From assembly GCA_013397455.1 (NCBI GenBank), contig VYZB01000375.1:164950-228949 (forward strand): a stretch of 64,000 nucleotides of DNA, in the 5' to 3' direction. Of the stretch, positions 33,241-45,580 are shown one piece after another (position 1 is the stretch's first letter; the number at the start of each line of letters is the position of its first letter). The notes beneath the pieces were generated by a model that worked only from the letters and a program-made list of their open reading frames with translations, had not been told where the DNA came from and made no database searches. The translations under genes were made by a program, and so were the position numbers. This stretch comes from Crotophaga sulcirostris (taxonomy: Eukaryota; Chordata; Aves; Cuculiformes; Crotophagidae).

Positions 33241-34982
33241 TTCATTTTTTAAAAATTTTTATTTATTTATATTTCTTGTAGTCAAGAAGAAACACCATTC
33301 CTACCAATTAGGTGGCTTGTCCCATTGCAGTGTCTCCAGGAGGAAGGCAGCACACCGCTGCGGACATTCTTGCACTTAAGCCCAGCCACATCTCATGGAG
33401 ATAACAAAATTCTCCAATGAAGTATGAAAAAGCAAACATTCAGGAGTGTAGAAATTGGTGGGGGTGGGGGACTCTGATGGAATTCTCTGCACATGGTTGC
33501 TGTTCATTGCTGCTTGGTGGCTTGCTGTCCTGATGGCCAGATACGTTGGGCCTCGGGGGGTTGTAAAAAAACATCATGGGCTGGGAAAGGGGATAAGTGC
33601 CAGAGGCAGCAGTGCTGGAGATGGTTTTCAAAACAGACCAGGTGCAGATGTACAAACAACACAACATCTCACACTATTTACATCCCTCACATTGGCACCT
33701 GTGGATGGATTTCCCCTTTGAAGCTCAACACCTAAAGGGGCGAATGCTTCTAAAAAATGTGGGTGCCACAGAAAAAAAATGACATTTAGTGCTCCAGGAG
33801 GATTTCTTCGTAAAATATGAACTGTTTTGTCCCAAAGAGCTGGTCATGCATTACCAAACGAAGTGTTTTTTTCCTTGGAAAAATGTTGAAAGTGAGCGTT
33901 GCAAAATAAGATGTTTGCCAAGATATACAAGGGTAGAATTTTTGGCCAAAAGGAAAAAAACATTCTGGGGTGTAAAAAGCCCAATATCCTCCTGTGTCTC
34001 AAACCATATCAAAATAGCCAGTATTTTGGTAGTTTGATCACTGAAGGGGCAGATTGAAGGACTGAAGTAAAATATATGGATTTACCATCTATTTGTTTAT
34101 TAAATATTTAATTGAGGTGCCCATTTATGAATTTATTCATTGAATTTCCTTATGTATCAGTAGAGAGAGGACATTTTATGAGTGATAATTGATGGTAATT
34201 CCCAGAGCCAACAACATTTATGGGAGATGAGGTGTCTCTTTCCACTAAGTGGAAAAAACTTAATATTTCAGTTGAAGAGGAATGGATCAGAGGTAAAGTC
34301 TCAATAATGTTTCATTCAAAGTTGCAGTTCAAAACTAATTTTCTAATGCTAGTGTGAAGGTCTCGAACAACAGACTGTTCTTGTTCTGCTTTTACCTTTT
34401 CTTTTCATTATTTTTTGTAATGACACATGGAAAAAGAAACTAATTTTTCCACAATTTTAATTATTTTCTAAGGCTGGGTCCACTACTGGTGTATTATGAA
34501 CTGCATTTAAAATAGGAAGGGACATCAAATCCTTCCTCTGGATCAGAGCAAGAAGAAGCTAATTCTCTACTCCAAATGCTTCATCCAAATGCAAACTGGA
34601 GAGTAAACAGCAAGTTTCAAAGACTCTCCTTGAGTGTAAAGGAGATATTTTGATCCCTATGCTTGGATAAGAAAGATTTTGAGGGACCTGCAATAAACTG
34701 TGTCTTTCTGGAAGAGCAACAAATTGTGATAAGGATGTCTAGGGGAAAAGAAGATCGAGTTGCATGATGTCTGTACTCTTGGCAAGTGGAAAGTTTAGCC
34801 AGGTATCCCTGAGGCAAAAAAGAAAGTCTGCAGATCAACTGAATGGTGGGCAGGTCCTTGTTTAGCACCTGTAAATCTAGGACAGGGTAAGTGTTTCTCT
34901 TTCTGAGGGAAAGAAGAAAGCAAGATATGGATTGAGCCAGCTCCAATGTGAATGCTTGTTCCTAGGAGTAGGCCCTATTTCA

Positions 34983-35337
34983 CAATATCACAGTATTACA
35001 AGGTTGGAAAGGACCTCTGAGATCATCAAGTCCAACCTATAACCCAACACTAACACCAACTCATCATCTAAACCATGGCACTGAGTGCCTCATCCAATCT
35101 CCTCTTAAACACCTCCAGGTCCACGTCCTCTTGTTCTGTCACTGGTAACTTGAGAGAAGAGACCAACCCCTGCCTGACTACAACCTCCTTTTAGGCAGTT
35201 GCAGAGAGCAATAAGGTCACCCCTGAACCTCCTCTTTTTCAGGCTAAACAGCCCCAGCTCCCTCAGTTGCTCCTTGTAGGGCTTGTGCTCCAAACCCTTC
35301 ACTATCTTTGTTGCCCTCCTCTGGACACATTTCACAA
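34983..35337 (-). mobile_element. Young CR1 LINE 3' region with a ~110-base internal deletion
   Basis: Minus-strand insertion. The plus-strand left end ATATCACAGTATTACAAGG is the complement of an ATACTGTG tail, followed by TTGGAAAGGACCTCTGAGAT, CTAAACCATGGCAC (stop) and CTCTTAAACACCTCCAGG. The sequence then jumps directly to TCCACGTCCTCTTGTTCTG. The copy at 47157 has about 110 further bases at this point. The remaining minus frame (35105-35335) reads [37 protein letters not shown] and [20 protein letters not shown], typical CR1 ORF2 C-terminus. Confidence 0.93.
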
Positions 35338-36680
35338 CTGGTCTGGCAATACCGGCCTCTCATCTAGTGCCCACGGGGCTTTTGCTTGTGTGTTGTGGTG
35401 ACTGCTTCTGGTCAGGCACCCACCCAAGCATCCGTAATGTTCAAGATCGTGTGCTCTGTTTCAGGAATTCAGCAAACTGCTGTGGTTTTGACTGATGGGC
35501 CTCAAGTCACACTGAAGATAGAAGCAAAAATGAGAAAAAGTGCTTTGGTAATGACTAGCACAGCATCAAATTTAGATGTCTGGAGAACCTGGAGCAGGTA
35601 CTTAGCTGTGCCGTGGAGACTTTGCCTTTATCTCAGCCTTTGTATCCAGACCTCTAACACAAACACTGAATGGTGCCCTGTTATTGGAGAAACATGGCAT
35701 CGAGCTAAAAAATCACAGTAGGGGAAATCCCTCTTGCTTCTACAAGCAGAAGAAATAAAATGCACAGCGCACTTATTCATGATTCAGAGCATTCCTTTCC
35801 TGTATATACTGACAGGAACCAGAGCACAGATCTACTTGTTCTTTTTAGCCTCTGTCTATACTTGCTTGAATAGGTTTCTTCCTTTATTATCCTCAATATG
35901 TTTAAAAGCTTGCAGGGAAATAATGCAAGAGCCCTCCTGTGGCTGATTTTAACACCTACCATTCATATTCTTACAGCTGTAAGACTAATAGTCAAGTGGC
36001 CAGAAGTATCTGCTTTTAATAATGCACAATATCCTCTGAGTTATGGATGGAAAAAGCTGATTATGCTAAACCATCTCCAAGCCTGTATAGAGTTACTTCC
36101 TACAGTCAATTCACACTTATTTTTCTAGGCACCATGCTAGCATTTTTTAAATTCCCACACGCTGTTGTTCACAATACTATTATAAGCAAATAGCTAACCC
36201 TCTAAACAAGTTTATCTCGAAATTCACCCACAATTTCACATGGGAAAAGGGGATCTAACTAAACCCTCTCCTAGTACCTCACATGTTTGTTTTCAGCCTT
36301 TAATGCCTGCAATCTTCCAATGTCTGTAGACTATTGCTTCCCCTCAGGGCTGTATGCAGTGCTTTTAATCCCTTCTTTTAAACTGATCCCTCACAAGTCT
36401 CCACTCTTCTCCAAATGCACTTTTTTCGTTTTTTTTTTTCAGTCATAAAGAAGTATCCAGACGGATTAGGTACTCCCACTAAGTTGCATCAGAGCTTGCT
36501 ATTGAAGAATTGCTCCTTCGCTTAAATATGTAGGGAAGTTGCATTGGCAGCCTCACATGGCACTGACCTCATGGTGGTATTTTCTTGATCCAGTATTCAT
36601 GACTTGTCTTTAGGTTTTACATGCAAGTTGTTTTCAAAAACTTTCTTCTTTGTTAATTTTTAGTTGTAAGTTGTGGTGCG
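35338..36680. other. Non-coding spacer
   Basis: Unique sequence. The plus frame at 35386-35721 (111 codons) has no recognised domain and starts close to the CR1 edge. Other frames are shorter. No RNA gene or tandem array is seen. Confidence 0.5.
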
Positions 36681-36780
36681 TAGCTACATGGTTTAGGGGT
36701 GAACTTGGCAGTGTTAGGTTTACAGTTGCATTTGATGCTATTAAAGGTTTTTTCTGACCTAAGTGATTCTGTGATTCTTC
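36681..36780 (+). mobile_element. Old CR1 3' tail
   Basis: ATGGTTTAGGGGTGAACTTG, GCAGTGTTAGGTTTACAGTT, TTAAAGGTTTTTTCTGACC and AAGTGATTCTGTGATTCTTC reproduce the CR1 stop region, 3' UTR and ATTCTATG-type tail with substitutions. A younger CR1 begins at its end. Confidence 0.8.
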
Positions 36781-37269
36781 AATTCCTATGTGCAGTTCTG
36801 GGACCCTTAGTTTGAGAAAGATGTCCAGAGGAGAGCAACGAAGATGGTGAAGGGTTTGGAGCACAAACCCTATGAGGAGCGACTGAGGGAGCTGGGGCTG
36901 TTTAGCCTGGAGGAGGCTCAGGGGAGACCTTATTGCTCTCTACAACTGCCTAAAAGGAGGTTGTAGTCAGGCAGGGGTTGGTCTCTTCTCTCAGGTGACC
37001 AGTGACAGAACAAGAGGACATGGACTCAAGCTTCATCAGGGAAAGTTTAGACTTGATATTAGGAAAAATTCTTCCCTGAAAGGGTGATTGGCCATTGGAA
37101 TGTGCTGCCTGGGGGGGTGGTGGAGTTGCCAGCCCTGGAGGTGTTTAAGATGAGACTGGATGAGGCAGTCAGTGCCATGGTTTAGATGATGGGTTGGTGT
37201 TAGTGTTGCGTTATAGGTTGGCCTCGATGATCTCAGAGGTCCTTTCCAACCTTGTAATACTGTGATACT
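36781..37269 (+). mobile_element. Young CR1 LINE 3' region, longest well-preserved copy
   Basis: Begins TTCCTATGTGCAGTTCTGGG, follows CCTTAGTTTGAGAAAGATG, TCCAGAGGAGAGCAACGAAG, GTGAAGGGTTTGGAGCAC, CCCTATGAGGAGCGACTGAG, ACCTTATTGCTCTCTACAAC, GCTTCATCAGGGAAAG, TCTTCCCTGAAAGGGTGATT, GGCCATTGGAATGTGCTGCC and GCCATGGTTTAG (stop), then the 3' UTR stem and a GTAATACTGTGATACT tail. It carries the ORF2 C-terminus, but short indels (for example one removing bases in GCCTGGAGGAGGCTC) break the frame. It starts at the decayed tail of an older CR1, so it is effectively inserted at that tail. Confidence 0.93.
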
Positions 37270-37770
37270 TTAATTCTGTATCTTCTTTGGTTGGTGCAAC
37301 ATTTGGTGTCCTTAAATCATTCCATGTGTTAAGAGAAGAGTAATTTCCCAAGCAAGGTGAGCTCAGTGATGTTCACAGAGGGCTGAGCTGCCTTATATAG
37401 GTAGCACAGAAACCACTGAGTAGCTAAAACTGTTTTGAATCTCCAGCCTGCATTGCCAACCGGTAACTTGTTCATTCAGCCAAGCTCTTGGGAGCAGAGC
37501 CCAGCTGAGAAAATGTAATGTGATTACTAGACTCCACTGAAAATCAGAAGATACAAAATAAGATTTGGAATTAAACAGCAGAAAAAGAGTGTAAGACTCT
37601 AAAGTCTAAAAGAGGATGTATTTATTTTTTTTCTTCTGAATCAGTCATGCTTATTCTGACTGCCTCATTACCTGCCAAAAACTGGAGAAGAAATCACACT
37701 GTGATAGGATCCTGGAAGAAAATAAATACAATTCCTCGGGCTATTGGAATACTCAGCATTAGCCCTTAAG

Positions 37771-37798
37771 AAAAAAAAAAAATCTTTTTTTTTTTTTT
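37771..37798. repeat. Poly-A and poly-T back to back
   Basis: Twelve A (37771-37782), then TC, then fourteen T (37785-37798). This forms an inverted repeat with a two-base spacer. The run lengths may be affected by sequencing. Confidence 0.9.
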
Positions 37799-40700
37799 GC
37801 TAACTATTAAAGTGTAGGAACAGTGTGAGCCCTGGATAGCTATGGTGGAAAAGATTAAGATTCAAGTTAGTTGTGTCTTTCATGCAGACTAGGGATTTTT
37901 ACTGCACTTTCTCACATCACAGATGAGTGCCCCAAGCACCAAGCCAAAAGATCTTTCAAAGTGGGTGATCAGCAGTTCTTTTCCTGGTGCAAGAAACTGC
38001 TTCTGCTGCTTCTGTACGAACAGGTGCATACATTACCTGACAAAATTAATTTTGACAAAATAAAATTTCTCTATATATGATTTAATGAGGAAACTCTTGA
38101 CTTCCTCTAGCAACCTGTCTTTTTGTATCATTGACTTGATGAAATATATGAAGTCTACAGGAAAAGTGAACTCTGTTGCCTATTTCAGATCTAAGCCACA
38201 ATTTTGCAAGAACAGCATAAGGAGTTGTAAATATTTTCAGTGACTTACTTTTTGGAAAATAGGGAAGAAATGCAGCAAACTCCATAATCTGAATGAATCT
38301 GTAAGCATCAGCAGACAATGTTCTATATAATTATTTGACAACAGCACCACTAGATTAGATGAACTCTTCAGAAAAGCAGGGTATAATGCTGCAGGACATG
38401 ATGAATAGATAATCAGTCCAAAAGGGTTTCTCACTGGTAGAAAACTGGTAGAGAGCCAAAGTGATAGTGGAAACACTGTAATTTTCAAATGCTTTTAGGG
38501 TTTTTCAAACAGGTAAAAATCAGAGCTCATGCCTGAGTGTATCTCACTGAAAATGTAAGAATTCTGCATAAGACTAAATGAATAGGAAAGAAACTAAAAT
38601 TGGTTATAGGGTGAAAATTATTGATCTCATTTGTAGAGTACATTCTTTGATACAATTAGTAATCTTAAAGTGTGGAAATTTATTTTGTTCATGAATGCCC
38701 AGTAACTCAGTTGAAACAGCTCATTGATGGCTTCCAAAATAGGGAAGAAGTCAAATCCTTCCGTCCCCTGCGCAAAGCGAATCTGATTTTACCTTAAGAT
38801 GGAAACGAAAAAAGAAAAGATATAGAAGAACAAATCTGGGATCACATCAGAACAACTTCCCAGCTGCATATGGCTGAGGATCCCAGTTCAATAGCTAATC
38901 AGTCTCATTTAGACTTTTTGTAGTCCCTCATGCTGCCTATCAACTAGGTCTAGGTGGCTCCCAACTCAGCCAGGGGGAGCACCGAGTTTTCTACCATCCC
39001 AGTAGAAAATCATATAAAACTCATTTAGGAGCTCCAGTTTTTTCTTCAGAGATAGCACACCTTTTTCTTTAACAGGGTCTAAATTTGTAGGTCACTTGAA
39101 CTGTCTTTGTAAATACCTAAAATAAGAAATCTAAGCATGGCACAATGTTTCTTCTGAATGAAGCTAACATGGTCAACCTTACCACTAACCTTCCCCTTAT
39201 AAAGACTTTGTCAGTTGAGCTGCATTTAGCACAATGCTCTATATTATAAAAAACTGTACGTCATTGTGGTTTATTGATTTTTTTTATTATCCCTTCTTTC
39301 TGGTAACAAAATGAAGGAACTTCTAATCTTGACCGTGTTCAGAAAGTGTTCACTTTGGTCGTTATCTTTATTTTTAAGTAGACTGTGTAAAGAAAGCATA
39401 AACTTCTTCGGAAAAAAAGCTGTGAGTAGAGGATGCAACTCAGTGGGGGGAAGGGAGATCTATCCCAACCAATTAGGAATATCCTGTGAATTAGGCAGAC
39501 ATCAGTTGCACAACTTCACGCATCCTCCCCAGCCATGCCCCTGGATAAAGGACAGAACCACAATGGTAGTTAAAACAATTATCATCCAGTGGTGCTTGAT
39601 TCTAAACTGCTCTGCTAGGAAGTGGCAAGGAGCATTCAGATCCTAACGCGGCAAGCAATCGCTTTTTCCACCCCTTGGGTAGAGAAGCTCCTGGCTTTTT
39701 AAGCAATTCTGTACCTCTGAACTAGTCCTTGCAGGGCTTTGGGGTAGCACGCCAGTGGCACTGCATCCCATTATCATCATTGCATGTCACTGTAGGCAAC
39801 AACAGGAAAGAGATGCAGGAAGGACTGGGAATGAGAGGAGACATTAATAACCGTATACTGCTCTGTGCTGACAAAAGCAGAATGTGTTGAGAGGGCTGCT
39901 AGAGCAACAGAAGGAGGAAAGGTGGAAACAAAGGGCAGAAAAATTGACTAATACAACATAGGACCAGCTTTGCAAAAGCCTTCATTAGAAAAGGAATAGA
40001 AGTTAAATAGCAGGCGAAATTGCATGCCCTGTTCTCTGGCATTTTTTGATGTTGGTCAAATCAGTGAGGGCCAGATTTGCAAAAAATATATCTGCATGCC
40101 TCAAAGACAGAGAAATAAAAAGTTGAGCTTAAAGAAGTTCCCGAGCAAACTATGGGTCTGTCCCACCTTTAAGAGGAATGAAAAATACAAACCATAAAAA
40201 ACACAAATGCCTTTGCTGGCATATTGAATGCTACTACCATTCCTTGGCCTCTGAGTTGGCTGGCACAGTCTAACTGCATGCACCCTCTGAAAATCTCTTG
40301 AACACTGAACTCAAGCATAAATAGCTACATCTAACTTCCTAAATTTGACCTCTCAAATAGTGGACTGACTCCTTTATCACTCATTCTGGTTGATATTATC
40401 TCCAGCTGTACACTTTCTTCAAGAAAGAAAATCTCAGTGCTATTAATTTAGAAAAAAATATCACTGAACAGATCTCCATCATTTCTTCCAATGCTCTAGA
40501 TTTCTTTTCCACTAAGTCATTTGGCCTTCTATCAATGTGCCTTAACCATACAGCCAAAAGCTGTAAGGATGCTGTAGCATTCTTCAAAAATTCAAGTCCA
40601 ACTGTGTTACAACTTGTGATCCAGTTTAGACTTTCTTAAGAGATAAATTGTACCCTCAGCCTGTTTCTCCTCTTTGACTTGATGGGATGTCACCCTGGAT

Positions 40701-40907
40701 ACAGATAACTGCATAGACTTTCAGACTGGCTCAGATGATTCTCATTTTGACATGCAACCATCTATGACCTTGCTGTTTCATGAAACACAAAGATTGTGTT
40801 TTTTTCAAATATTTGTTGCTGTCATTGACGTCTACATACAAAATTGATTAATTTCCACCAACAAGTTCCAATGACATCCAATTTATAGGCAACTCTATAT
40901 TTTTAAT

Positions 40908-41022
40908 CAAAGGGGACCATTATGATGATTAGTCCAATTTCTATCATAGCACAGAAAGTAAATGTGATCCACTTGATCTGTTTTTGAGTCCCATAAACAA
41001 CTTTCTGAGTTTGGGCAGAATC
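40908..41022 (-). mobile_element. Ancient CR1-L-like LINE 3' end
   Basis: AAGGGGACCATTATGATGATT, AGTCCAATTTCTATCATAGC, ACAGAAAGTAAATGTGATCC, TTGAGTCCCATAAACAACTT and CTGAGTTTGGG follow the order of a CR1-L-type 3' end on the complementary strand (the family pattern is GGGACCATTATGATCATCTA, GTCTGACCTCCTGCATAACA and so on). Divergence is high, as expected for an element predating birds. No coding capacity remains. Confidence 0.65.
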
Positions 41023-43029
41023 AATTTGGTAATGGCTACTACCCAAGACGAACATCAGGGACTATACATGTCCACATTGTTTTCTGATGGTTCTTTCTAG
41101 ATGCTCCATTATCCACTCTCCAGCCATTTTGCATTCCCAAAGCTAACAGGAATGTAAAATAAAAACTACTGGTTTAAAGATCGTATTTTGATGTTGCTGC
41201 CATGGTATTTTCAGGCTTTTCTGGAAGGCTGTTTTTATGTAAATTCTCATAATTGACATGGCCATGAGCCTTGAACTAAGCGAGACAGATATTCACCATG
41301 TTGGTTTATGGCACAGATCCTACCTGCATTGCTTGCCATGGATGGGTCTTTCTAGAATGTAATATCCCTTGCAAAGATCTTGGAAAGCAATGGCTATTCT
41401 GTCTCCTTTCTCCTAATTAAAATAATTCTTGTGAAAGGTGAGAGTTTGGATGGGAGCTAAGTTTTCACTACTAAAATTTGGAGATTTTTTTTTTTAAATA
41501 TGGACTTAAGTAAAGCTGGGGAAACTGTAAGAATTGATATCAGTTTTTTTCCTACATGACAGATTTCGACCAGCACAAACACTTCTTGGTACCTTTCATG
41601 AACTTAGAGAACCTCAACACAGAAACACCAGGGCAACTTCATGCAGGGCAGAGCAAGCAGTCAGCTCTGGCCCTAACAAGCAAGATAAAAACTTAGGTAA
41701 AAATGGAGAAAAAAACACCTTTAATTTATTCCTTACAATTTACAGCATGGATCAGGTCATAATGTCGGAAAGCAGCATTACACCAGCAACTCAGAAGATT
41801 GTCTGGATCTTGGGTGTTAAGGCTTCTATCAATTTTGCCATTGCCTCCACAAGACTGTCGGATCCATACAGTGGCCTAAAACCAGTCTCAGCTAAATACA
41901 TTGGTATCTAATCTCCAGTACGTATCACATACACGTATGTCTGAGCAGGCATGGAGGAAGCATCTCAAGAGTATTTTTTCTGTCATTAGCATCAACAGTT
42001 CTTTCCTTATGAATATTTGCAATAAATAAATGCTTGATATGGGTACACTTGTAACACAGCAGGGAACAGGGAAGGGTGTGAGGGGTGTTATGTCCTCGTT
42101 TCTTGGCAGAAATAATAAAAAAAACCTATTCAGATTTAGCTCTGTTTGGAATAAATAAAAAACAAACAAACATCTCAATGCACCCAAAGGCTTTGTATAG
42201 CTGGAAGCTTTATTGATTCATATACCACCCACATAATCTGCCAAAATGCACTACACTTTATTTTTTTTAAATCTACTTCACAGGAAAGCCTAACCCTCCA
42301 AGCTCATTTATTTGAGGGAAAAGAATTAAATAAATCCTTTAAACACTACTAAGTCTGCTCTGGAAAAGGCTTTTGGTTGTGGCTCAAAGGAAATACATTC
42401 TGTTGTCCTGCGGGAGCTGCATGAATTGTTTGGAAGCACCAAGCCCAGCCCACAAAGAGATGACTTTTGTCTGTCAGAGCTGACAGCAAAGCAGAGGTTT
42501 TTAGATAGGGTTCTTAGAAAGGAAAAAGTTCATATCAGGTCACTAAATTTCAGCATACTCCCTGGAAACCATGACACTAAAATCCCCAAATGCTGACAGT
42601 TATATGGGAAATGCAGCCTGATCTTTTGGAAAAATTGCCATGACTTCTGTTTTGAGTAGGAATAGAAAGAGGAAATATCCCTGCAGACGCACTGTGTGTA
42701 GCTGTGTGCAGCCTTGTGGGGAGCTCTCTGGAAGTCAAAGAACGGTAAAAGCAGGATTAAGTATGTGAAGCAGCATGATTTGTGTGCTTTCTACCCAAGT
42801 TACCTGTGATTGCCTGGTGGTGGATAACTTCAAAGTGTCCACTCACATCTTGGGATGAACTGGGACATCGCTCTAGTCTTGGCACAAAAAGGTTTGCATC
42901 TATTATTTTCTTTCTTTTCCAACACTGGAAAACATTGGAAAATATTGGAAACATCCAGACTGTTTACTGGGAACAGTACCAAGATAATGCTAGATCATGG
43001 CCAGTGTCTGAAATATGTTTTACACATAA

Positions 43030-43329
43030 GAAGAAAAGGCTCCAGGGAGACTTCATAGAGGCCTTCCAATAGGAATGGCTTTAAATTGGAAGGGGGAAGA
43101 TTTAGGTCGGACATTAGGAAGAAATTCTTCACAGTGAGGGTGGTGAGGCAATGGCACAGGTTGCCCAGGGAAGCTGTGGATACCCCATCCCTGGAGGTGT
43201 TGAAGGCCAGGTTGAATGGGGCCTTGAGCCCCCTGATCCAGTGGGAGGTGTCCCTGCCCATGGCAGGAGAATTGGAACTGTATGGGCTTTAAGGTCCCTT
43301 CCAACCCAAACCGTTCTGTGATTCTATGA
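43030..43329 (+). mobile_element. CR1 LINE 3' region, chicken-type subfamily
   Basis: AAAAGGCTCCAGGGAGACTT, AGGAATGGCTTTAAATTGG, AAGATTTAGGTCGGACATTA, AGTGAGGGTGGTGAGGCAAT, GGTTGCCCAGGGAAGCTGTG, ACCCCATCCCTGGAGGTG, AGTGGGAGGTGTCCCTGCCC and GGTCCCTTCCAACCC, ending GTTCTGTGATTCTATG. It matches the 23969 copy in its diagnostic block. A gap between GCCTTCCAATAGG and the following GCTTTAAATTGG suggests a deletion of family sequence. The plus frame at 43086-43292 is an ORF2 remnant and the minus frames are shadows. Confidence 0.92.
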
Positions 43330-45580
43330 AATAGTTTTTGTTGTATGGAAAAAAAAACATGCGATGCTACTTCAAAAATTTAGGAGTATCTGCAATTGCA
43401 TTTTAGTGCCAGAATTTTTATAAGGCAGAGTAAATGTAGATTGAAGGATTCAGCTCATCTAGTTTTAGATAGATAGAAAGTTCATCTAAGTTAGTTACTC
43501 ACAGTGCTCTTTCTAGTCTGCTGAGAGAAAGAGACATGTTTAGGACAAGATTTACAACATTTTAAACAAAACCTCCCAGATACATCAGATGAATTGATCC
43601 CAGGGTGTTCATTTCTTTCCATTGTCCATCAAAAGAGTCCGATGTTGTTACCCCAAACATAAATATTTACACTGTAGGCATGTCCCATTAAATAAGAATG
43701 AGTTCAACTCACCTGGCCCTACATCGCAGCCTTTCTTTTTCTGTTAGGCACTTCTTTCTCACCATCTGTAGATCCCACCACCCCAAAAGAGGAAATGTGA
43801 GAAACATGCAGGTAAAAGTGACTCTGTTGGATGAGGTATTATTTCTTGTTTCCCACCCACAGAAATAAACACCTACCTGGTGACAAACAACTCAAGGGCT
43901 TCTGTTCCTTTTCCTGCAGTTAAGAATTTAAGGCAGAAGTAGAAAAGAATCTGAGATCATGCAAATCCCAGCCACGTGTATTAAACAGAAGATCATTCTT
44001 CAGACTGGCTAAATTAGTTCGTCAATAAGATGCTTGAAGGGCAAGATTTCATACTTGCAGACCGTTGCCAGCAAAATATAAAAGCAAACGAGGCATTTAT
44101 GGAATTGTATATTTCTTGGATGGCAGCTTAAAAATTAGACTTAATTGAAGGGCTAAAAAGAAAGGAGTTTCATTGTTAGGAATGAAGGGTTTAAAAAAAG
44201 AATTAAAGAAATTTTCAACTTGGGTGTAGGGCATAATTACAAAAACATTAAAGCAAATAATTGGTAGCACTGTAATTTTTTCCTCCCCAGGTAACTACCA
44301 TATGTATTACACAGTGAATCATTGACTCTGTCCCTCCTATCATTAATTACTGTGATGCATAAATAATTGGAAAATTATATGTTCCCAAAATGATTTAGTA
44401 ATACATTTTATGCATCTAATAAGCAGAGGCTTTTAATCATCAGTAGACATGTTATGATAAATTTTACTCTCTGTCTCAACTATTCTGTTATCTCTCACTT
44501 ATACGGTTGCCATCTCCTTGCTTCACCGAGCTACTTCACATCACATACTTCCTAGTGGATGCCTTTTACTGGGCTTCATTCTGCTAGATGGTTTTGGTGT
44601 TGCTGTTTTGGCTTGAAATTCATTTAAGGATGTTCTTAGCCTCACAGAAACACATTAAACTGTTTATCCTAAAACCATAGACTACTGTTTAATTTAAATG
44701 GAAATATCTTAATCTGTTTTTTTTCATCCATTTATAACAGTACGTACCTTTTGTTTTGCACAGCGGTGACATTTCAAAGCTGTTGCTATATATTGAATTG
44801 AAATATCTGAAAATCTACTCATTTTAATTAGAAATGGTAAAACATTTTAACAAGTGCTTATCATCATATCTGTTGTTTTCTTTCTTCAGGTTTAACACAT
44901 TATGTTTGACACTCTATCATCAGTGTTATATGACTCAACACCTTAAGGAACAACTCAACCTGGAAAAGCACAAGAACCACTGATATGTCAAGATGTTATT
45001 TCAAGTTCAACCCAAGCAACACAACCTGTCAAAACTGCTCAAATTAAATTTGCCACTCTGCAGTTAATCATCCATTCTTAGTTCCAGTGCTTTTTACAGT
45101 TGCATTACTTACAGGTCTTGCAGCTTTTGCACACAAGACAGAAATCTAGGTTTGTGACTGGCGGAGCATAGGTGACAATGAAGTGGTTTGGCTCAGTAAA
45201 CTGTCTTCAAAGAAGTATGGAATTTGCAACAATTTAATCCAATTATATATCAGAGATTAACTTGTATACCGATCGACAACACAAAATATTAAAAAATAGT
45301 TATTTATTTCTAAGACAAGCATTATACAGTAGGTTCTGCCTTTAATGAGTCCATTAGTATCATCTGGAATATTCTAACTCTTCTTCGTCACATAGATAAA
45401 TAAAAAAGTTACCCATTTCTTAATATCTACTAGACAGACAATGCGAACATGTCTCAAGTTCCAGTGATTTATAGATGCCACAACACTTATAATACCTTGA
45501 GCCTAGCTTACAGTATGGTTCTGGTTAATATAGCATAATGAGTAACCAAACAGAAGATGTGGTCTTTATTGACTGTCTGA
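43330..45580. other. Non-coding spacer with a candidate conserved element
   Basis: No gene or transposon is recognised. It is AT-rich. The 44090-44470 portion is unusually rich in TAAT/ATTA cores and is listed separately. Confidence 0.5.
44090..44470. promoter_or_regulatory. Candidate conserved non-coding element (TAAT-rich)
   Basis: Non-repetitive sequence with AAAAATTAGACTTAATTG, GCATAATTACAAAAAC, GCAAATAATTGG, TCATTAATTACTGTGATG (ATTAATTA at 44342), CATAAATAATTGG (TAATTG at 44364) and CTAATAAGCAGAGGC, close together. This density of homeodomain cores without a repeat or coding explanation resembles vertebrate developmental enhancers. The call rests on composition only. Confidence 0.3.

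Larger units (their letters stand above)
29095..34982. other. Non-coding spacer with a candidate regulatory region
   Basis: About 5.9 kb with no recognised exon or transposon. Open frames are at most about 109 codons (34617-34946 minus, 31500-31811 plus) and carry no domains. The notable part is 32690-33240, listed separately. Confidence 0.5.
37270..43029. other. Non-coding spacer; one ancient LINE scrap inside
   Basis: About 5.8 kb with no recognised gene. It contains a poly-A/poly-T inverted pair at 37771-37798 and an ancient CR1-L-like piece at 40908-41022, listed separately. The longest open frame (41534-41911, plus, 125 codons) begins in unique sequence and has no recognisable domain, signal peptide or repeat. 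Without splice or conservation support it is not called. Confidence 0.5.

Noticed and set aside
35386..35721. 111-codon plus frame next to a CR1
   Set aside because: No domain recognised and no independent support; treated as chance.
38967..38983. CCAGGGGGAGC, a weak CTCF-like core
   Set aside because: The upstream half of the motif is missing and a match this partial is expected by chance.
41534..41911. 125-codon plus frame, the longest gap-free one
   Set aside because: No domain, signal peptide, splice context or repeat; at this length in 64 kb of AT-rich DNA it can arise by chance.
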